Shown here piece after piece: positions 41,656-49,613 of a DNA stretch of 64,000 nucleotides. A model generated the notes under the pieces. The model was not told where the DNA came from and did no database searches. It was given only the letters and a program-made list of their open reading frames with translations. The position numbers and the translations under genes were made by a program. How positions within the stretch are numbered: the stretch's first letter is position 1; each line of letters opens with the position of its first letter. Location: the NCBI RefSeq assembly GCF_014493765.1, contig NZ_JACTVJ010000007.1, positions 1-64,000 on the forward strand, read 5' to 3'. Source of the stretch: Streptomyces polyasparticus. GTDB taxonomy: Bacteria; Actinomycetota; Actinomycetes; Streptomycetales; Streptomycetaceae.

Positions 41656-42017
41656 GGCCCCGCCTCACGCGGCCTTTAAGGACCTAAGGCCCGCCAAGCC
41701 AGGCCCTTTGCCGTGCCGGCGTGGTCCCGTACAGGAGCAGGATGGGTGGTGAGCCCGGCGGATCTGGCAGGAATCCGCAGGCTCTCGGGACCCGGCTCTA
41801 CTGCGGGGTCCACGCCGCGAGCTTCCCCCCTGACTGCGGCGTGGACTGAAGAGCCAGGTCCTCGTCGGGGGAAGCGGCTTGTCCCCCCGATGCCGCTTCC
41901 CCCGCCCAGCGGAGCGAGAGCCCCGGCACCTTCACGGAGCCGGGGCTCTCGCCGTACCGGCCCGTCGATAGACTCACCCGACTGCACGCAGGAGACAGGG
42001 CGGGGAGGCCGAACGTG
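41656..42017. other. 362-bp gene-free stretch with consecutive hairpins
   Basis: No credible protein frame. It contains the hairpin series described separately at 41751-41950 and then a short leader with GGGGAGG before the small membrane protein gene. Confidence 0.7.
41751..41950 (+). ncRNA. Candidate structured RNA: five consecutive hairpins ending in a terminator-like stem
   Basis: Hairpins on the plus strand: GAGCC-cg-GCGGAT with ATCCGC-a-GGCTC (41751-41784); GGACCC/GGGTCC (41788-41811); TCCACGCCGC/GCGGCGTGGA, perfect 10 bp (41809-41845), sharing bases with the previous one; GGGGGAAGCGGC/GCCGCTTCCCCC, perfect 12 bp (41867-41903); GAGAGCCCCGGC/GCCGGGGCTCTC, perfect 12 bp (41916-41950). The mutually exclusive second and third stems could switch. 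I do not recognise an Rfam family. The strand is uncertain because perfect hairpins read on both strands; plus is chosen from the flanking genes. Confidence 0.4.
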
Positions 42018-42179
42018 GTGCAAGCGAAGAAGGTCGCGCTGTACATGGTCGTGGTCTTCGTGCTGTACACGATCATCACGTCTCCCGAACGCGCCGCCGA
42101 CCTCGTCCAGGTGGGCTTCGAGGGCATTTCCGACGCCGCCCAGGGCGTCGGCGACTTCATGTCGGAGCTCGTCAACTAG
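42018..42179 (+). CDS. Tiny membrane protein upstream of sigF
   Basis: A 53-residue protein from GTG 42018 (or GTG 42015). It has one hydrophobic helix (VALYMVVVFVLYTIITS, residues ~6-22) and an amphipathic C-terminal helix (GFEGISDAAQGVGDFMSELV). GGGGAGG is correctly spaced before the start, and codon positions show the expected GC bias. I recall a small hypothetical gene at the equivalent place (SCO4036) in S. coelicolor. Function unknown; proximity to a sporulation sigma gene suggests, but does not show, a developmental role. Confidence 0.75.
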   Translation: MQAKKVALYMVVVFVLYTIITSPERAADLVQVGFEGISDAAQGVGDFMSELVN

Positions 42180-42401
42180 CGCGTCCCGCAGCACCCGCCG
42201 ACACGCGCGCACGTCAGCCCGGATGTCAGCCCGGGCGCACCGCCCTCCACTCGAACGTGGGGGGCATTTTTAGGTTTACGCCCCAACTTGCCTTCAACAC
42301 GGCCTTATACGGTGCTTGCACACAGTGCACATGTCTTGTGATGCTATGACCGCTTTTGCGAAATGTTGATCGGTTGCATCGATAAAGGGGTGGCGTTGAC
42401 C
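42180..42401 (+). promoter_or_regulatory. sigF upstream region
   Basis: 222 bp before sigF, noticeably more AT-rich than its surroundings. TGCAC-ACA-GTGCA (42317-42329) is a perfect short palindrome. TTGCAC and downstream CTATGAC could be promoter elements, but no whiG- or SigB-type consensus was convincing. Start-site mapping would be needed to say more. Confidence 0.4.
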
Positions 42402-43268
42402 GTGCCGGCCAGTACTGCTCCCCAAGTGCCGTCCCAGGAACCCGCGGCAGCCGCCGCGGACGGCGGCGACCGTGTGCTCCCCCCGGCGCTCTCCCCCGCC
42501 AAGCAGCGCACCGCGGACACCCGGGCCCTGACCCAGGTGCTGTTCGGACAGCTCAAGCAGCTGACCGTCGGCACCCCCGAGCACACCCGTGTACGGGCCG
42601 CTCTGATCGAGGCGAACCTGCCGCTCGTGCGGTACGCCGCGGCCCGCTTCCGCAGCCGCAACGAGCCCATGGAAGACGTGGTCCAGGTCGGCACCATCGG
42701 CCTGATCAACGCGATCGACCGCTTCGACCCGGACCGCGGGGTGCAGTTCCCGACCTTCGCGATGCCCACGGTGGTCGGCGAGATCAAGCGCTACTTCCGC
42801 GACAACGTGCGCACCGTCCACGTACCGCGCAGGCTGCACGAGCTGTGGGTGCAGGTGACGAGCGCGACCGAGGATCTGACGACCGCGTTCGGGCGCTCGC
42901 CGACTACCGCGGAGATCGCCGAACGTCTGCGGATCACCGAGGACGAGGTGCTCGCCTGCATCGAGGCCGGGCGTTCGTATCACGCCACCTCGCTGGAGGC
43001 GGCGCAGGAGGGCGACGGCCTTCCGGGCCTACTCGACCGGCTCGGCTACGAGGACCCCGCGCTCGACGGTGTCGAACACCGCGATCTCGTACGGCATCTG
43101 CTCGTCCAGCTGCCCGAGCGCGAGCAGCGGATCCTGCTGCTCCGCTACTACAGCAACCTGACGCAGTCGCAGATCAGCGCCGAGTTGGGCGTCTCCCAGA
43201 TGCACGTGTCAAGGCTCCTCGCCCGGAGCTTCGCACGCCTTCGATCCGCAAACAGGATCGAAGCGTAG
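42402..43268 (+). CDS. sigF: RNA polymerase sigma factor SigF (sporulation, SigB family)
   Basis: A 288-residue group 3 sigma factor. The N-terminus [14 protein letters not shown] from GTG 42402 agrees with the S. coelicolor SigF start as I remember it; earlier GTG 42390 and ATG 42363 are in frame. Region 2 reads [20 protein letters not shown] then [20 protein letters not shown]; region 3 [20 protein letters not shown]; region 4 [20 protein letters not shown] then [20 protein letters not shown]. SigF acts late in spore maturation and is expected to be controlled by an anti-sigma factor encoded elsewhere. It is followed by the paralogue sigN. Confidence 0.93.
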   Translation: MPASTAPQVPSQEPAAAAADGGDRVLPPALSPAKQRTADTRALTQVLFGQLKQLTVGTPEHTRVRAALIEANLPLVRYAAARFRSRNEPMEDVVQVGTIGLINAIDRFDPDRGVQFPTFAMPTVVGEIKRYFRDNVRTVHVPRRLHELWVQVTSATEDLTTAFGRSPTTAEIAERLRITEDEVLACIEAGRSYHATSLEAAQEGDGLPGLLDRLGYEDPALDGVEHRDLVRHLLVQLPEREQRILLLRYYSNLTQSQISAELGVSQMHVSRLLARSFARLRSANRIEA

Positions 43269-43357
43269 CTGGATCGGGTAGCGCTCTTTTGGGCCTACCT
43301 GAGCACACCAAAAGCCTCAGAACCCCCTTTACCTGCGCAGATCCAGCCTCTTCTTGT

Positions 43358-43391
43358 CGACATGTCACTACAGCGTGTTGCCGACATGTGA
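43358..43391. promoter_or_regulatory. Repeated CGACATGT motif upstream of sigN
   Basis: CGACATGTC (43358-43366) and CGACATGTG (43382-43390) are direct repeats with a 24-bp period, each containing the palindrome ACATGT. They are 116-148 bp before the sigN start. The arrangement suggests a regulator binding site in tandem; the binder is not known. Confidence 0.4.
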
Positions 43392-43505
43392 CATTCTGCT
43401 GGAACCGCGTTTGCCGCAGCCCCACGACCGGTATTCAGGTGGTGGCTGCGTTCCGTGAAGACGGGAGCGTCGGCCGCGACCGTCCGCGACCCAAGAGGGG
43501 GTGGC

Positions 43506-44369
43506 ATGTCCGCAGACCAGGGCAGCTCCAAGGTGCTCACACGCAGTGGGGCGAACGCAGCCGATGTGCTCGACCGCGCAGAAGTCCCGCTCGACTCCCG
43601 CCCGGCAGTCATCGACACCCGCACCCTGTCCCGCTCGCTCTTCCTGCGGCTTGCGACGCTCGACGAGGACAGCCCGGAGCGTACGTATGTACGCGACACA
43701 CTCATCGAGTTGAACCTCCCGCTCGTGCGCTACGCGGCGGCCCGCTTCCGCAGCCGCAACGAGCCGATGGAGGACATCGTCCAGGTCGGCACGATCGGCC
43801 TGATCAAGGCGATCGACCGCTTCGACTGCGAACGCGGCGTGGAGTTCCCGACGTTCGCGATGCCGACGGTCGTCGGTGAGATCAAGCGCTTCTTCCGTGA
43901 CACGTCCTGGTCGGTGCGCGTTCCGCGCAGACTCCAGGAGCTGCGCCTGGCCCTCACCAAGGCCAGCGACGAGCTCGCGCAGAAGCTCGACCGTTCGCCC
44001 ACTGTGCCCGAACTCGCCGCGGTGCTCGGCGTATCGGAGGAGGACGTCGTCGACGGCCTCGCGGTCGGCAACGCGTACACCGCCTCCTCGCTCGACTCCC
44101 CGGCCATCGAGGACGACGGCGGCGAGGGCTCGCTCGCGGACCGGCTCGGCTACGAGGACACGGCGCTCGAAGGCGTCGAGTACCGCGAGTCCCTGAAGCC
44201 GCTGCTCGCCAAACTGCCGCCGCGCGAGCGCCAGATCATCATGCTGCGGTTCTTCGCGAACATGACGCAGTCGCAGATCGGCGAAGAGGTCGGCATCTCG
44301 CAGATGCATGTCTCGCGCCTGCTCACGCGGACCCTCGCGCAGCTCAGGGAAGGGCTGATCGCGGACTGA
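43506..44369 (+). CDS. sigN: RNA polymerase sigma factor SigN (SigB/SigF family)
   Basis: A 287-residue paralogue of SigF starting at ATG 43506 ([16 protein letters not shown]) behind GAGGGGGTGGC. Region 2 repeats SigF nearly word for word ([20 protein letters not shown]), region 3 is [20 protein letters not shown] and region 4 ends [20 protein letters not shown] and [19 protein letters not shown]. Position after sigF corresponds to SCO4034/sigN in S. coelicolor, which acts in aerial hyphae and controls nepA. The region 2 identity means the paralogues probably recognise related -10 elements but differ at -35. Confidence 0.9.
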   Translation: MSADQGSSKVLTRSGANAADVLDRAEVPLDSRPAVIDTRTLSRSLFLRLATLDEDSPERTYVRDTLIELNLPLVRYAAARFRSRNEPMEDIVQVGTIGLIKAIDRFDCERGVEFPTFAMPTVVGEIKRFFRDTSWSVRVPRRLQELRLALTKASDELAQKLDRSPTVPELAAVLGVSEEDVVDGLAVGNAYTASSLDSPAIEDDGGEGSLADRLGYEDTALEGVEYRESLKPLLAKLPPRERQIIMLRFFANMTQSQIGEEVGISQMHVSRLLTRTLAQLREGLIAD

Positions 44370-44462
44370 AGTCCGGTCCCACGTAAGGGAGTTGTTGACG
44401 GGGTTTCTGATTGCGGGAGACCCAGGGTTCCTAATTGACGCCCCGTCAGCCACACTGGCGCG

Positions 44463-45284
44463 ATGAGCGCCAAGGGTCTCTTTCTTCGCGGCCGCCGCGG
44501 CACGGCCACCGCGGCCTGCGCCGCCGCGGTCTGCCTCGGCACCCTGCTCGCCGCCTGTGGCAGCGGCACGCCCGATGACGGGTACGTCGCGGTGGGCGCG
44601 GCGGGCGACGGCCCCAGCGAACGCGTCGAGCCGGCAGAGCCCACGCAGGACGTGGAGTTCGTACCGCTGGACGAGGACGGGAACGAGAAGCCGTCGTCAG
44701 GTTCTTCCCCGTCGTCCGAGTCGCCTTCAGGAAAGGGCGGTTCGGCTTCCGGCGGGGACGGGTCCGGTGCGGGCGGTTCCGGTGATGGTGATGGTGATGG
44801 TGACGGCACGGGCTCCGGCTCGGGTTCGGGCGGCTCGGAGGGGGAGTCGCCCGGCGGGAGCGGGAGCCCGGGCTCGTCCGGCTCATCCGGCAGCACGGGT
44901 GGATCCGGCGGCGGTGACTCCGGTGGTACGTCGGGGAGTTCGGGCTCCGCGCCGGGCAGCGAGGCGCCGGCCGGGCCCGCGGTGCTCAAGGTGGTGGGCG
45001 CGCCCGTGCGCACGGCTACGGACCAGCGCTGGTGCGAGAAGGTCACCCTGACGCTGCAGAACACCGGTGGTACGGCGGCGCGTTCGGCCGAGGTGACCTT
45101 CGGGACGCACATCATCGGAGCGCTCGGCGTCGACTGGGCGACCATCAAGTCCACGCATCAGGTGGCCGCCCCGATCGCCGCGGGGGCGAAGAAGCAGCAG
45201 ACGTGGACGGTGTGCGTCGAGGCGTGGCGCGTACCGCTGGGGATGCATATCGAGACGCGGGATGTCTCGGTGAAGTGGCAGTAG
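44463..45284 (+). CDS. Putative lipoprotein with Gly/Ser-rich stalk
   Basis: A 273-residue exported protein. The signal peptide ends in lipobox TLLAAC with Cys32. Residues ~75-170 are a Gly/Ser/Asp-rich linker (runs such as DGDGDGDGTGSGSGSGGSEG), probably a flexible stalk through the cell wall. The C-terminal ~100 residues, with AGPAVLKVVGAPVRTATDQR and VTLTLQNTGGTAARSAEVTF, look like a beta-sandwich resembling a CARDB/Ig-like fold and contain two cysteines (WCEKVT and WTVCVEAW) that could pair. The function is unknown. It lies downstream of sigN on the same strand. Confidence 0.83.
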   Translation: MSAKGLFLRGRRGTATAACAAAVCLGTLLAACGSGTPDDGYVAVGAAGDGPSERVEPAEPTQDVEFVPLDEDGNEKPSSGSSPSSESPSGKGGSASGGDGSGAGGSGDGDGDGDGTGSGSGSGGSEGESPGGSGSPGSSGSSGSTGGSGGGDSGGTSGSSGSAPGSEAPAGPAVLKVVGAPVRTATDQRWCEKVTLTLQNTGGTAARSAEVTFGTHIIGALGVDWATIKSTHQVAAPIAAGAKKQQTWTVCVEAWRVPLGMHIETRDVSVKWQ

Positions 45285-45406
45285 GGGTGTGAGCGTCCCG
45301 CTGGAAAAGATACTTGCGGGCGGCTGTCGATCCGGCCCGGTCCCGTTCGACGTCAGGGTGTGCGGCATCTCGCCGCACCACGACGGGACAGGACTGGTGA
45401 GAACCC

Positions 45407-46051
45407 ATGGATCAGCTGCTGAGAGTCATGAACTTCAACGTCTCGAGCGACGGCGTCGCCGCCGGTGAGCACCAGAGCTTCGAGCGGCCGTTCGGCCTCG
45501 ACCATGCCGAGCGGCTGTTCTCCTGGGCTGGTGCCACGGCGAGCTGGCCGAACCGGACGGATCCCGGCGGGAGCCGGGGGCTCGACGACTACTTCACCCG
45601 TGATTTCGCGCGCAACATCGGTGCCGAGATCATGGGCCGCAACAAGTTCGGTCCGCAGCGCGGGCCCTGGCAGGACCACGAGTGGCGCGGGTGGTGGGGC
45701 GAGGAGCCGCCGTTCCGTACTCCGGTGTTCGTGATGACCCACCACACGCGGCCGTCGTTCACGCTCTCGGACACCACGTTTCACTTCGTCGACGACGAGC
45801 CGACCGCCGTTCTCGAACGGGCGCGGGAAGCGGCGCAGGGCAGGGATGTCCGGCTGGGCGGCGGGGTCACCACCATCCGCGCATTCCTCGATGCCGATCT
45901 GGTCGACACCCTGCACGTGGCGGTCTCGCCGGTGAAGCTCGGGTCCGGGCTGCGGCTGTGGGAGTCCCCCGAGGAACTGCTCGACCGCTTCCACCTGGAG
46001 GTCGTGCCCAGCCCGAGCGGGGTGACGCATCACCTGTTCTGGCGGAGGTGA
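45407..46051 (+). CDS. Dihydrofolate reductase-like (RibD C-terminal) protein
   Basis: A 214-residue protein with the RibD_C/DHFR-like fold: MNFNVSSDGVAAGEHQSF as the nucleotide-facing start, IGAEIMGRNKFG (the R-M-G-x-T-type helix), PVFVMTHHTRPSF, and ARDVRLGGGVTTIRAFLDAD. Such stand-alone proteins in actinobacteria bind NADPH but their substrates are mostly unknown. ATG 45407 follows GGTGAGAACCC; ATG 45428 is a possible shorter start. A strong terminator follows at 46084. Confidence 0.88.
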   Translation: MDQLLRVMNFNVSSDGVAAGEHQSFERPFGLDHAERLFSWAGATASWPNRTDPGGSRGLDDYFTRDFARNIGAEIMGRNKFGPQRGPWQDHEWRGWWGEEPPFRTPVFVMTHHTRPSFTLSDTTFHFVDDEPTAVLERAREAAQGRDVRLGGGVTTIRAFLDADLVDTLHVAVSPVKLGSGLRLWESPEELLDRFHLEVVPSPSGVTHHLFWRR

Positions 46052-46083
46052 CGCGGAAGCTGTTCCGCAAAAGGTCAGGCGAG

Positions 46084-46112
46084 AGCCCGGCGCCGCGTAC
46101 CGGCGCCGGGCT
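46084..46112 (+). terminator. Terminator after the DHFR-like gene
   Basis: AGCCCGGCGCCG and CGGCGCCGGGCT are perfect 12-bp complements around a 5-nt CGTAC loop, 33 bp after the stop codon. It can also serve the convergent small membrane protein gene. Confidence 0.85.
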
Positions 46113-46144
46113 TCGCCGTCAGATCACCGGGAAAGCGCGCGTCA

Positions 46145-46351
46145 CTACGCGAGCGCGAGCCAGGCCACCGCCGCGACGATGACGACGGCCGCGATGACAC
46201 CGACGATCAGGCCGATCCGCGGGCCCGCGGGAGCGGGGGCGGCCTGCGCGCGGCGCGGGGCGCCCTCGTCGACGAAGGCGCGGAACATCTGGGTGCTGCC
46301 CGCGGGGTCGTGGCTCTCGGGACCCTGGGGCGCCTGGGGGTTGTGTGCCAT
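46145..46351 (-). CDS. Small single-span membrane protein
   Basis: A 68-residue protein from ATG 46351 (MAHNPQAPQGPESHDPAGST). The N-terminal ~45 residues are Pro/Ala/Arg-rich and cytoplasmic; the C-terminal helix IGLIVGVIAAVVIVAAVAWL crosses the membrane and ends the protein, a tail-anchor-like layout. The gene is convergent with the DHFR-like gene and divergent from the MarR gene. No function is known. Confidence 0.7.
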   Translation of the reverse strand: MAHNPQAPQGPESHDPAGSTQMFRAFVDEGAPRRAQAAPAPAGPRIGLIVGVIAAVVIVAAVAWLALA

Positions 46352-46446
46352 GGAGCAGGACCCTAGCGAAGTCGGGGGCCTCGCCCAACCCCGGATCCCT
46401 TTGCCCGGGCATTGCCAGGACTTTAAGGGCTTTGGTCCCTTTTCGT

Positions 46447-46479
46447 TTGCCTGCAGCAACCATCTGGTTCTATGGTTGC
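46447..46479 (+). promoter_or_regulatory. Promoter with MarR-type operator
   Basis: TTGCCT (46447-46452), an 18-bp spacer and TATGGT (46471-46476) make a plausible promoter. The perfect inverted repeat GCAACCAT-N8-ATGGTTGC (46456-46479) covers the spacer and the -10, ideal for repression by the MarR protein encoded 37 bp downstream. Confidence 0.75.
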
Positions 46480-46515
46480 CCTAAGCAACAAACACAGGAC
46501 CGGGGGGACCCACCC

Positions 46516-46989
46516 ATGGCCGCGCAGGAGCAATACGCGGAACTCGCCCGGCAGTTGAGCGGGGTCAGTGCGGTCAAACGGGATCTCGCCCGGGTGCTGC
46601 CCGCCGACTGCCCGCCCGGCTCCGCCGCCGTGCTCACCGTGCTCGACAAGCACGGCGAGATGCGGATGAGCAGGCTCGCCGAGCTGCTGGCCATCGACAT
46701 GTCGGTGACCAGCAGGCATGTGGCCCATGTCGCCGACCGCGGCTGGATCGACCGCGATCCCGACCCCGGCGACCGCCGCTCGCGCATCCTCAGGCTCACG
46801 CCTGCCGGAGAGCAGCGGCTCGCCGAGCTCGCCGAGCGCTACACCGAGGCTCTCGCGCACTGCCTGAGCGGCTGGTCCGACGACGAGGTCGGCCGGCTCA
46901 ACACGCTGCTCGCCAAGCTGCACGCCAGCTTCGGCGAGTGCCGGGGACCCCGCACCCCCGCTTTTCCCCCCACTCGTACACCCGCGTAA
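46516..46989 (+). CDS. MarR-family transcriptional regulator
   Basis: A 157-residue regulator from ATG 46516 (MAAQEQYAELARQLSGVSAV). HTH and wing: LTVLDKHGEMRMSRLAELLA, IDMSVTSRHVAHVADRGWID and DPDPGDRRSRILRLTPAGEQ. It is 13 bp upstream of a large MFS exporter gene with no terminator between, so the two form an operon. A perfect inverted repeat overlaps the promoter upstream, indicating autoregulation and ligand-induced export. Confidence 0.95.
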   Translation: MAAQEQYAELARQLSGVSAVKRDLARVLPADCPPGSAAVLTVLDKHGEMRMSRLAELLAIDMSVTSRHVAHVADRGWIDRDPDPGDRRSRILRLTPAGEQRLAELAERYTEALAHCLSGWSDDEVGRLNTLLAKLHASFGECRGPRTPAFPPTRTPA

Positions 46990-47002
46990 GAAGAGGAAGT
47001 CC

Positions 47003-49465
47003 ATGGCAACGACCACACCCACCGGTGTGCGGGGCAGCCATGCCAAGCACGGAGGCCAGCCGTCGGCCGACGGCTCCCCGATGACGCACCGGCAGATCAT
47101 GGAGGCTCTCTCCGGTCTGCTGCTCGGCATGTTCGTGGCGATCCTGTCGTCCACGATCGTCTCCAACGCCCTGCCGGAGATCATCTCCGACCTCGGCGGC
47201 GGCCAGTCCGCGTACACCTGGGTCGTCACCGCCGCTCTGCTCTCCATGACGGCCGCGACGCCGCTGTGGGGCAAGCTCGCCGACCTGTTCAGCAAGAAGC
47301 TGCTCGTCCAGATATCGCTCGTCATCTATGTGGCGGGTTCGGTGGTCGCGGGCCTTTCGACCAGCGCCGGAATGCTGATCGCCTGCCGTGTCGTGCAGGG
47401 CATCGGCGTCGGCGGTCTCTCGGCCCTCGCCCAGATCGTGATGGCCGCGATGATCGCGCCGCGTGAACGCGGCCGCTACAGCGGCTACCTCGGCGCCACC
47501 TTCGCCGTCGCGACCGTCGGCGGTCCGCTGCTCGGCGGTGTGATCACCGATCACTGGGGCTGGCGCTGGTGCTTCTACGTCGGTGTGCCGTTCGCGATCA
47601 TCGCGCTCGTCGTGCTGCAGAAGACGCTCAAGCTCCCGGTCACCAAGCGCAAGGTGAAGGTCGACTGGACCGGCGCCTTCCTGATCTCGGCCGCCGTCTC
47701 GCTGCTCCTGATCTGGGTGACCTTCGCGGGCGACAAGTACGACTGGGCGTCCTGGCAGACCGGGGCGATGGTGGGCGGTTCCGCCGTGCTCATCGCGCTG
47801 TTCCTGTTCACCGAGAGCAAGGCCAGCGAGCCGATCATCCCGCTGCGCCTGTTCCGCAACCGCACCATCACGCTCGCCTCGCTCGCGTCCCTCTTCGTGG
47901 GTGTCGCGATGTTCAGCGGCACGGTGTTCTTCAGCCAGTACTTCCAGCTCGCGCGGGACAAGTCCCCGACGATGTCCGGGGTCATGACGATCCCTATGAT
48001 CGGCGGCCTGTTCGTCTCCTCGACGCTCTCGGGCCTGATCATCACCAAGACGGGCAAGTGGAAGGGCTGGCTGGTCAGCGGGGGTGTCCTGGTGACGGCC
48101 GGACTCGGTCTGCTGGGCACGATGCGCTACGACACCCCGTATTGGCATCTCGCGATCTACATGGCCCTGATGGGGCTCGGCATCGGCATGATGATGCAGA
48201 ACCTCGTGCTCTGCACCCAGAACCAGGTCGACCCGAGCGACCTCGGCGCGGCCTCCTCCGTCGTCACCTTCTTCCGCTCCCTCGGCGGTGCGATCGGTGT
48301 CTCGGCGCTCGGCGCCGTGATGGCCACGCGCGTCACCGACTACGTCAAGGACGGGCTCACCGAGCTCGGTCCCAAGGGTGCCGAGCTCGGGCACGCCGGC
48401 ACCGGTGGCGGCGGCATTCCCGACCTCGACCAGCTGCCCGCGCCGATACGGACCGTCATGGAGGTCGCGTACGGGCACGGTGTCGCCGATGTCTTCCTGT
48501 ACGCGGCTCCGGCGGCGGCGCTCGCCTTCCTGATCACGCTGTTCATCAAGGAGGTGCCGCTGCGGACCGCCAACGCGGCGGCCGTGCCCGCGGTCTCGCA
48601 GGAGACGGCGGCGGCTGCCCAGGAGGTCGTGGCGGTCGACGACGCCACCGCGGCCGCCACCGCATCCGCTCCTGCCGCCACGGCCACCGAGGCCAAGGCA
48701 CCGGACGGCACTCCCGTACGCGGCACCGTCCGCACCGCCGACCAGGCCCCCGTGCCCCGCGCCGCCGTCACGCTGATCTCGCTCGCCGGACGGCAGCTCG
48801 GCCGGACGATCGCACAGGGCGACGGCGCGTACAGCGTCGACGCCCCGGGCCCGGGCTCGTATGTCCTGATCGCCTCCGCCGACGGCTTCCAGCCGCAGGC
48901 CGCCACGGTCGTGGTGGGCGAGGGGCCCCTCGCGTACGACCTTCTCCTCAGCGGTACGAGCGGACTCACGGGTGTCGTTCTCGCGGCCGAGGGCGGTGAG
49001 CCGGTGGCCGGTGCCATGGTCGTCGTGACCGATGTGCGCGGCGATGTGCTCGCCACCGGACTCAGCGGTGAGCAGGGCGAGTTCGCCTTCGCCGAGCTGG
49101 TGCCGGGTGCGGTGACCGTCGCGGTGAACGCTCCCGGGCACCGTCCCGTCGCGCTGCCCGTCGAGGTCGCCGGGCAGGGCGTCACCCAGATCGAGGTGGC
49201 GCTGCACTCCGGCGCCAGGGTCGGCGGCCGGGTGCTCGCCGGCGGCGGTCCGCTGAAGGACGCGCGGGTCACGCTGGTGGACGGCGCGGGGAACGTGGTC
49301 GCGACCGCGACGACCGGCGAGGACGGCGCGTACGCCTTCGCCGATCTGGACGGCGGCGACTACACGCTGATGGCCACCGGCTATCCGCCGGCCGCGATGG
49401 CCCTGACCGTCTCGGGCCGCGGGGTCGACGGTCAGGACATCGAACTCGCCCATCCGGACGAGTAG
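47003..49465 (+). CDS. DHA2-type MFS exporter fused to three carboxypeptidase-regulatory-like domains
   Basis: An 820-residue protein. Residues ~30-530 are a 14-helix EmrB/QacA-type drug:proton antiporter (GMFVAILSSTIVSNALPEII, PLWGKLADLFSKKLLVQISL, RVVQGIGVGGLSALAQIVMA). After an Ala/Thr-rich linker (~530-565) come three beta-sandwich repeats at about 566-650, 652-736 and 737-820, each with the CarboxypepD_reg/CnaB pattern (PVRGTVRTADQAPVPRAAVT, GDGAYSVDAPGPGSYVLIAS; LATGLSGEQGEFAFAELVPG; TTGEDGAYAFADLDGGDYTL). With 14 helices the C-terminus should be cytoplasmic. The partner YceI gene downstream carries one more such domain. Confidence 0.9.
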   Translation: MATTTPTGVRGSHAKHGGQPSADGSPMTHRQIMEALSGLLLGMFVAILSSTIVSNALPEIISDLGGGQSAYTWVVTAALLSMTAATPLWGKLADLFSKKLLVQISLVIYVAGSVVAGLSTSAGMLIACRVVQGIGVGGLSALAQIVMAAMIAPRERGRYSGYLGATFAVATVGGPLLGGVITDHWGWRWCFYVGVPFAIIALVVLQKTLKLPVTKRKVKVDWTGAFLISAAVSLLLIWVTFAGDKYDWASWQTGAMVGGSAVLIALFLFTESKASEPIIPLRLFRNRTITLASLASLFVGVAMFSGTVFFSQYFQLARDKSPTMSGVMTIPMIGGLFVSSTLSGLIITKTGKWKGWLVSGGVLVTAGLGLLGTMRYDTPYWHLAIYMALMGLGIGMMMQNLVLCTQNQVDPSDLGAASSVVTFFRSLGGAIGVSALGAVMATRVTDYVKDGLTELGPKGAELGHAGTGGGGIPDLDQLPAPIRTVMEVAYGHGVADVFLYAAPAAALAFLITLFIKEVPLRTANAAAVPAVSQETAAAAQEVVAVDDATAAATASAPAATATEAKAPDGTPVRGTVRTADQAPVPRAAVTLISLAGRQLGRTIAQGDGAYSVDAPGPGSYVLIASADGFQPQAATVVVGEGPLAYDLLLSGTSGLTGVVLAAEGGEPVAGAMVVVTDVRGDVLATGLSGEQGEFAFAELVPGAVTVAVNAPGHRPVALPVEVAGQGVTQIEVALHSGARVGGRVLAGGGPLKDARVTLVDGAGNVVATATTGEDGAYAFADLDGGDYTLMATGYPPAAMALTVSGRGVDGQDIELAHPDE

Positions 49466-49480
49466 TTCAGGACCCACGTT

Positions 49481-49566
49481 CCCCTGCCCCTGCTCCTGGC
49501 GGAGGCGGGGCAGGGGGACGGACCGGGAAAGGGGCCCGGCGGGCAGGGGACGGCCCGCCGGGCCCC
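49481..49566 (+). terminator. Two strong consecutive hairpins between MFS and YceI genes
   Basis: First stem CCCCTGCCCC (49481-49490) with GGGGCAGGGG (49507-49516). Second stem GGGGCCCGGCGGGC (49531-49544) with GCCCGCCGGGCCCC (49553-49566), a perfect 14 bp with an 8-nt loop. Together they probably end or attenuate the MarR-MFS transcript. Confidence 0.75.
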
Positions 49567-49613
49567 GATTGCTTTCGATGCCGCAACAGGCATGTACGCA
49601 AGGGGAGTTGGCT

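Noticed and set aside
41751-41950. Signal recognition particle RNA or 6S RNA
   Set aside because: The region has hairpins but lacks the conserved SRP asymmetric loop (GGAA-type) sequence, and a single long 6S-like bulged stem is not formed.
40330-42017. Integrative element with tRNA-Ser attachment site
   Set aside because: No second copy of the tRNA 3' end and no integrase or excisionase gene were found downstream.
42501-44369. Tandem duplication of one sigma gene by assembly error
   Set aside because: The two genes differ through regions 3 and 4 and in N-termini, and the pair matches the known sigF-sigN arrangement.
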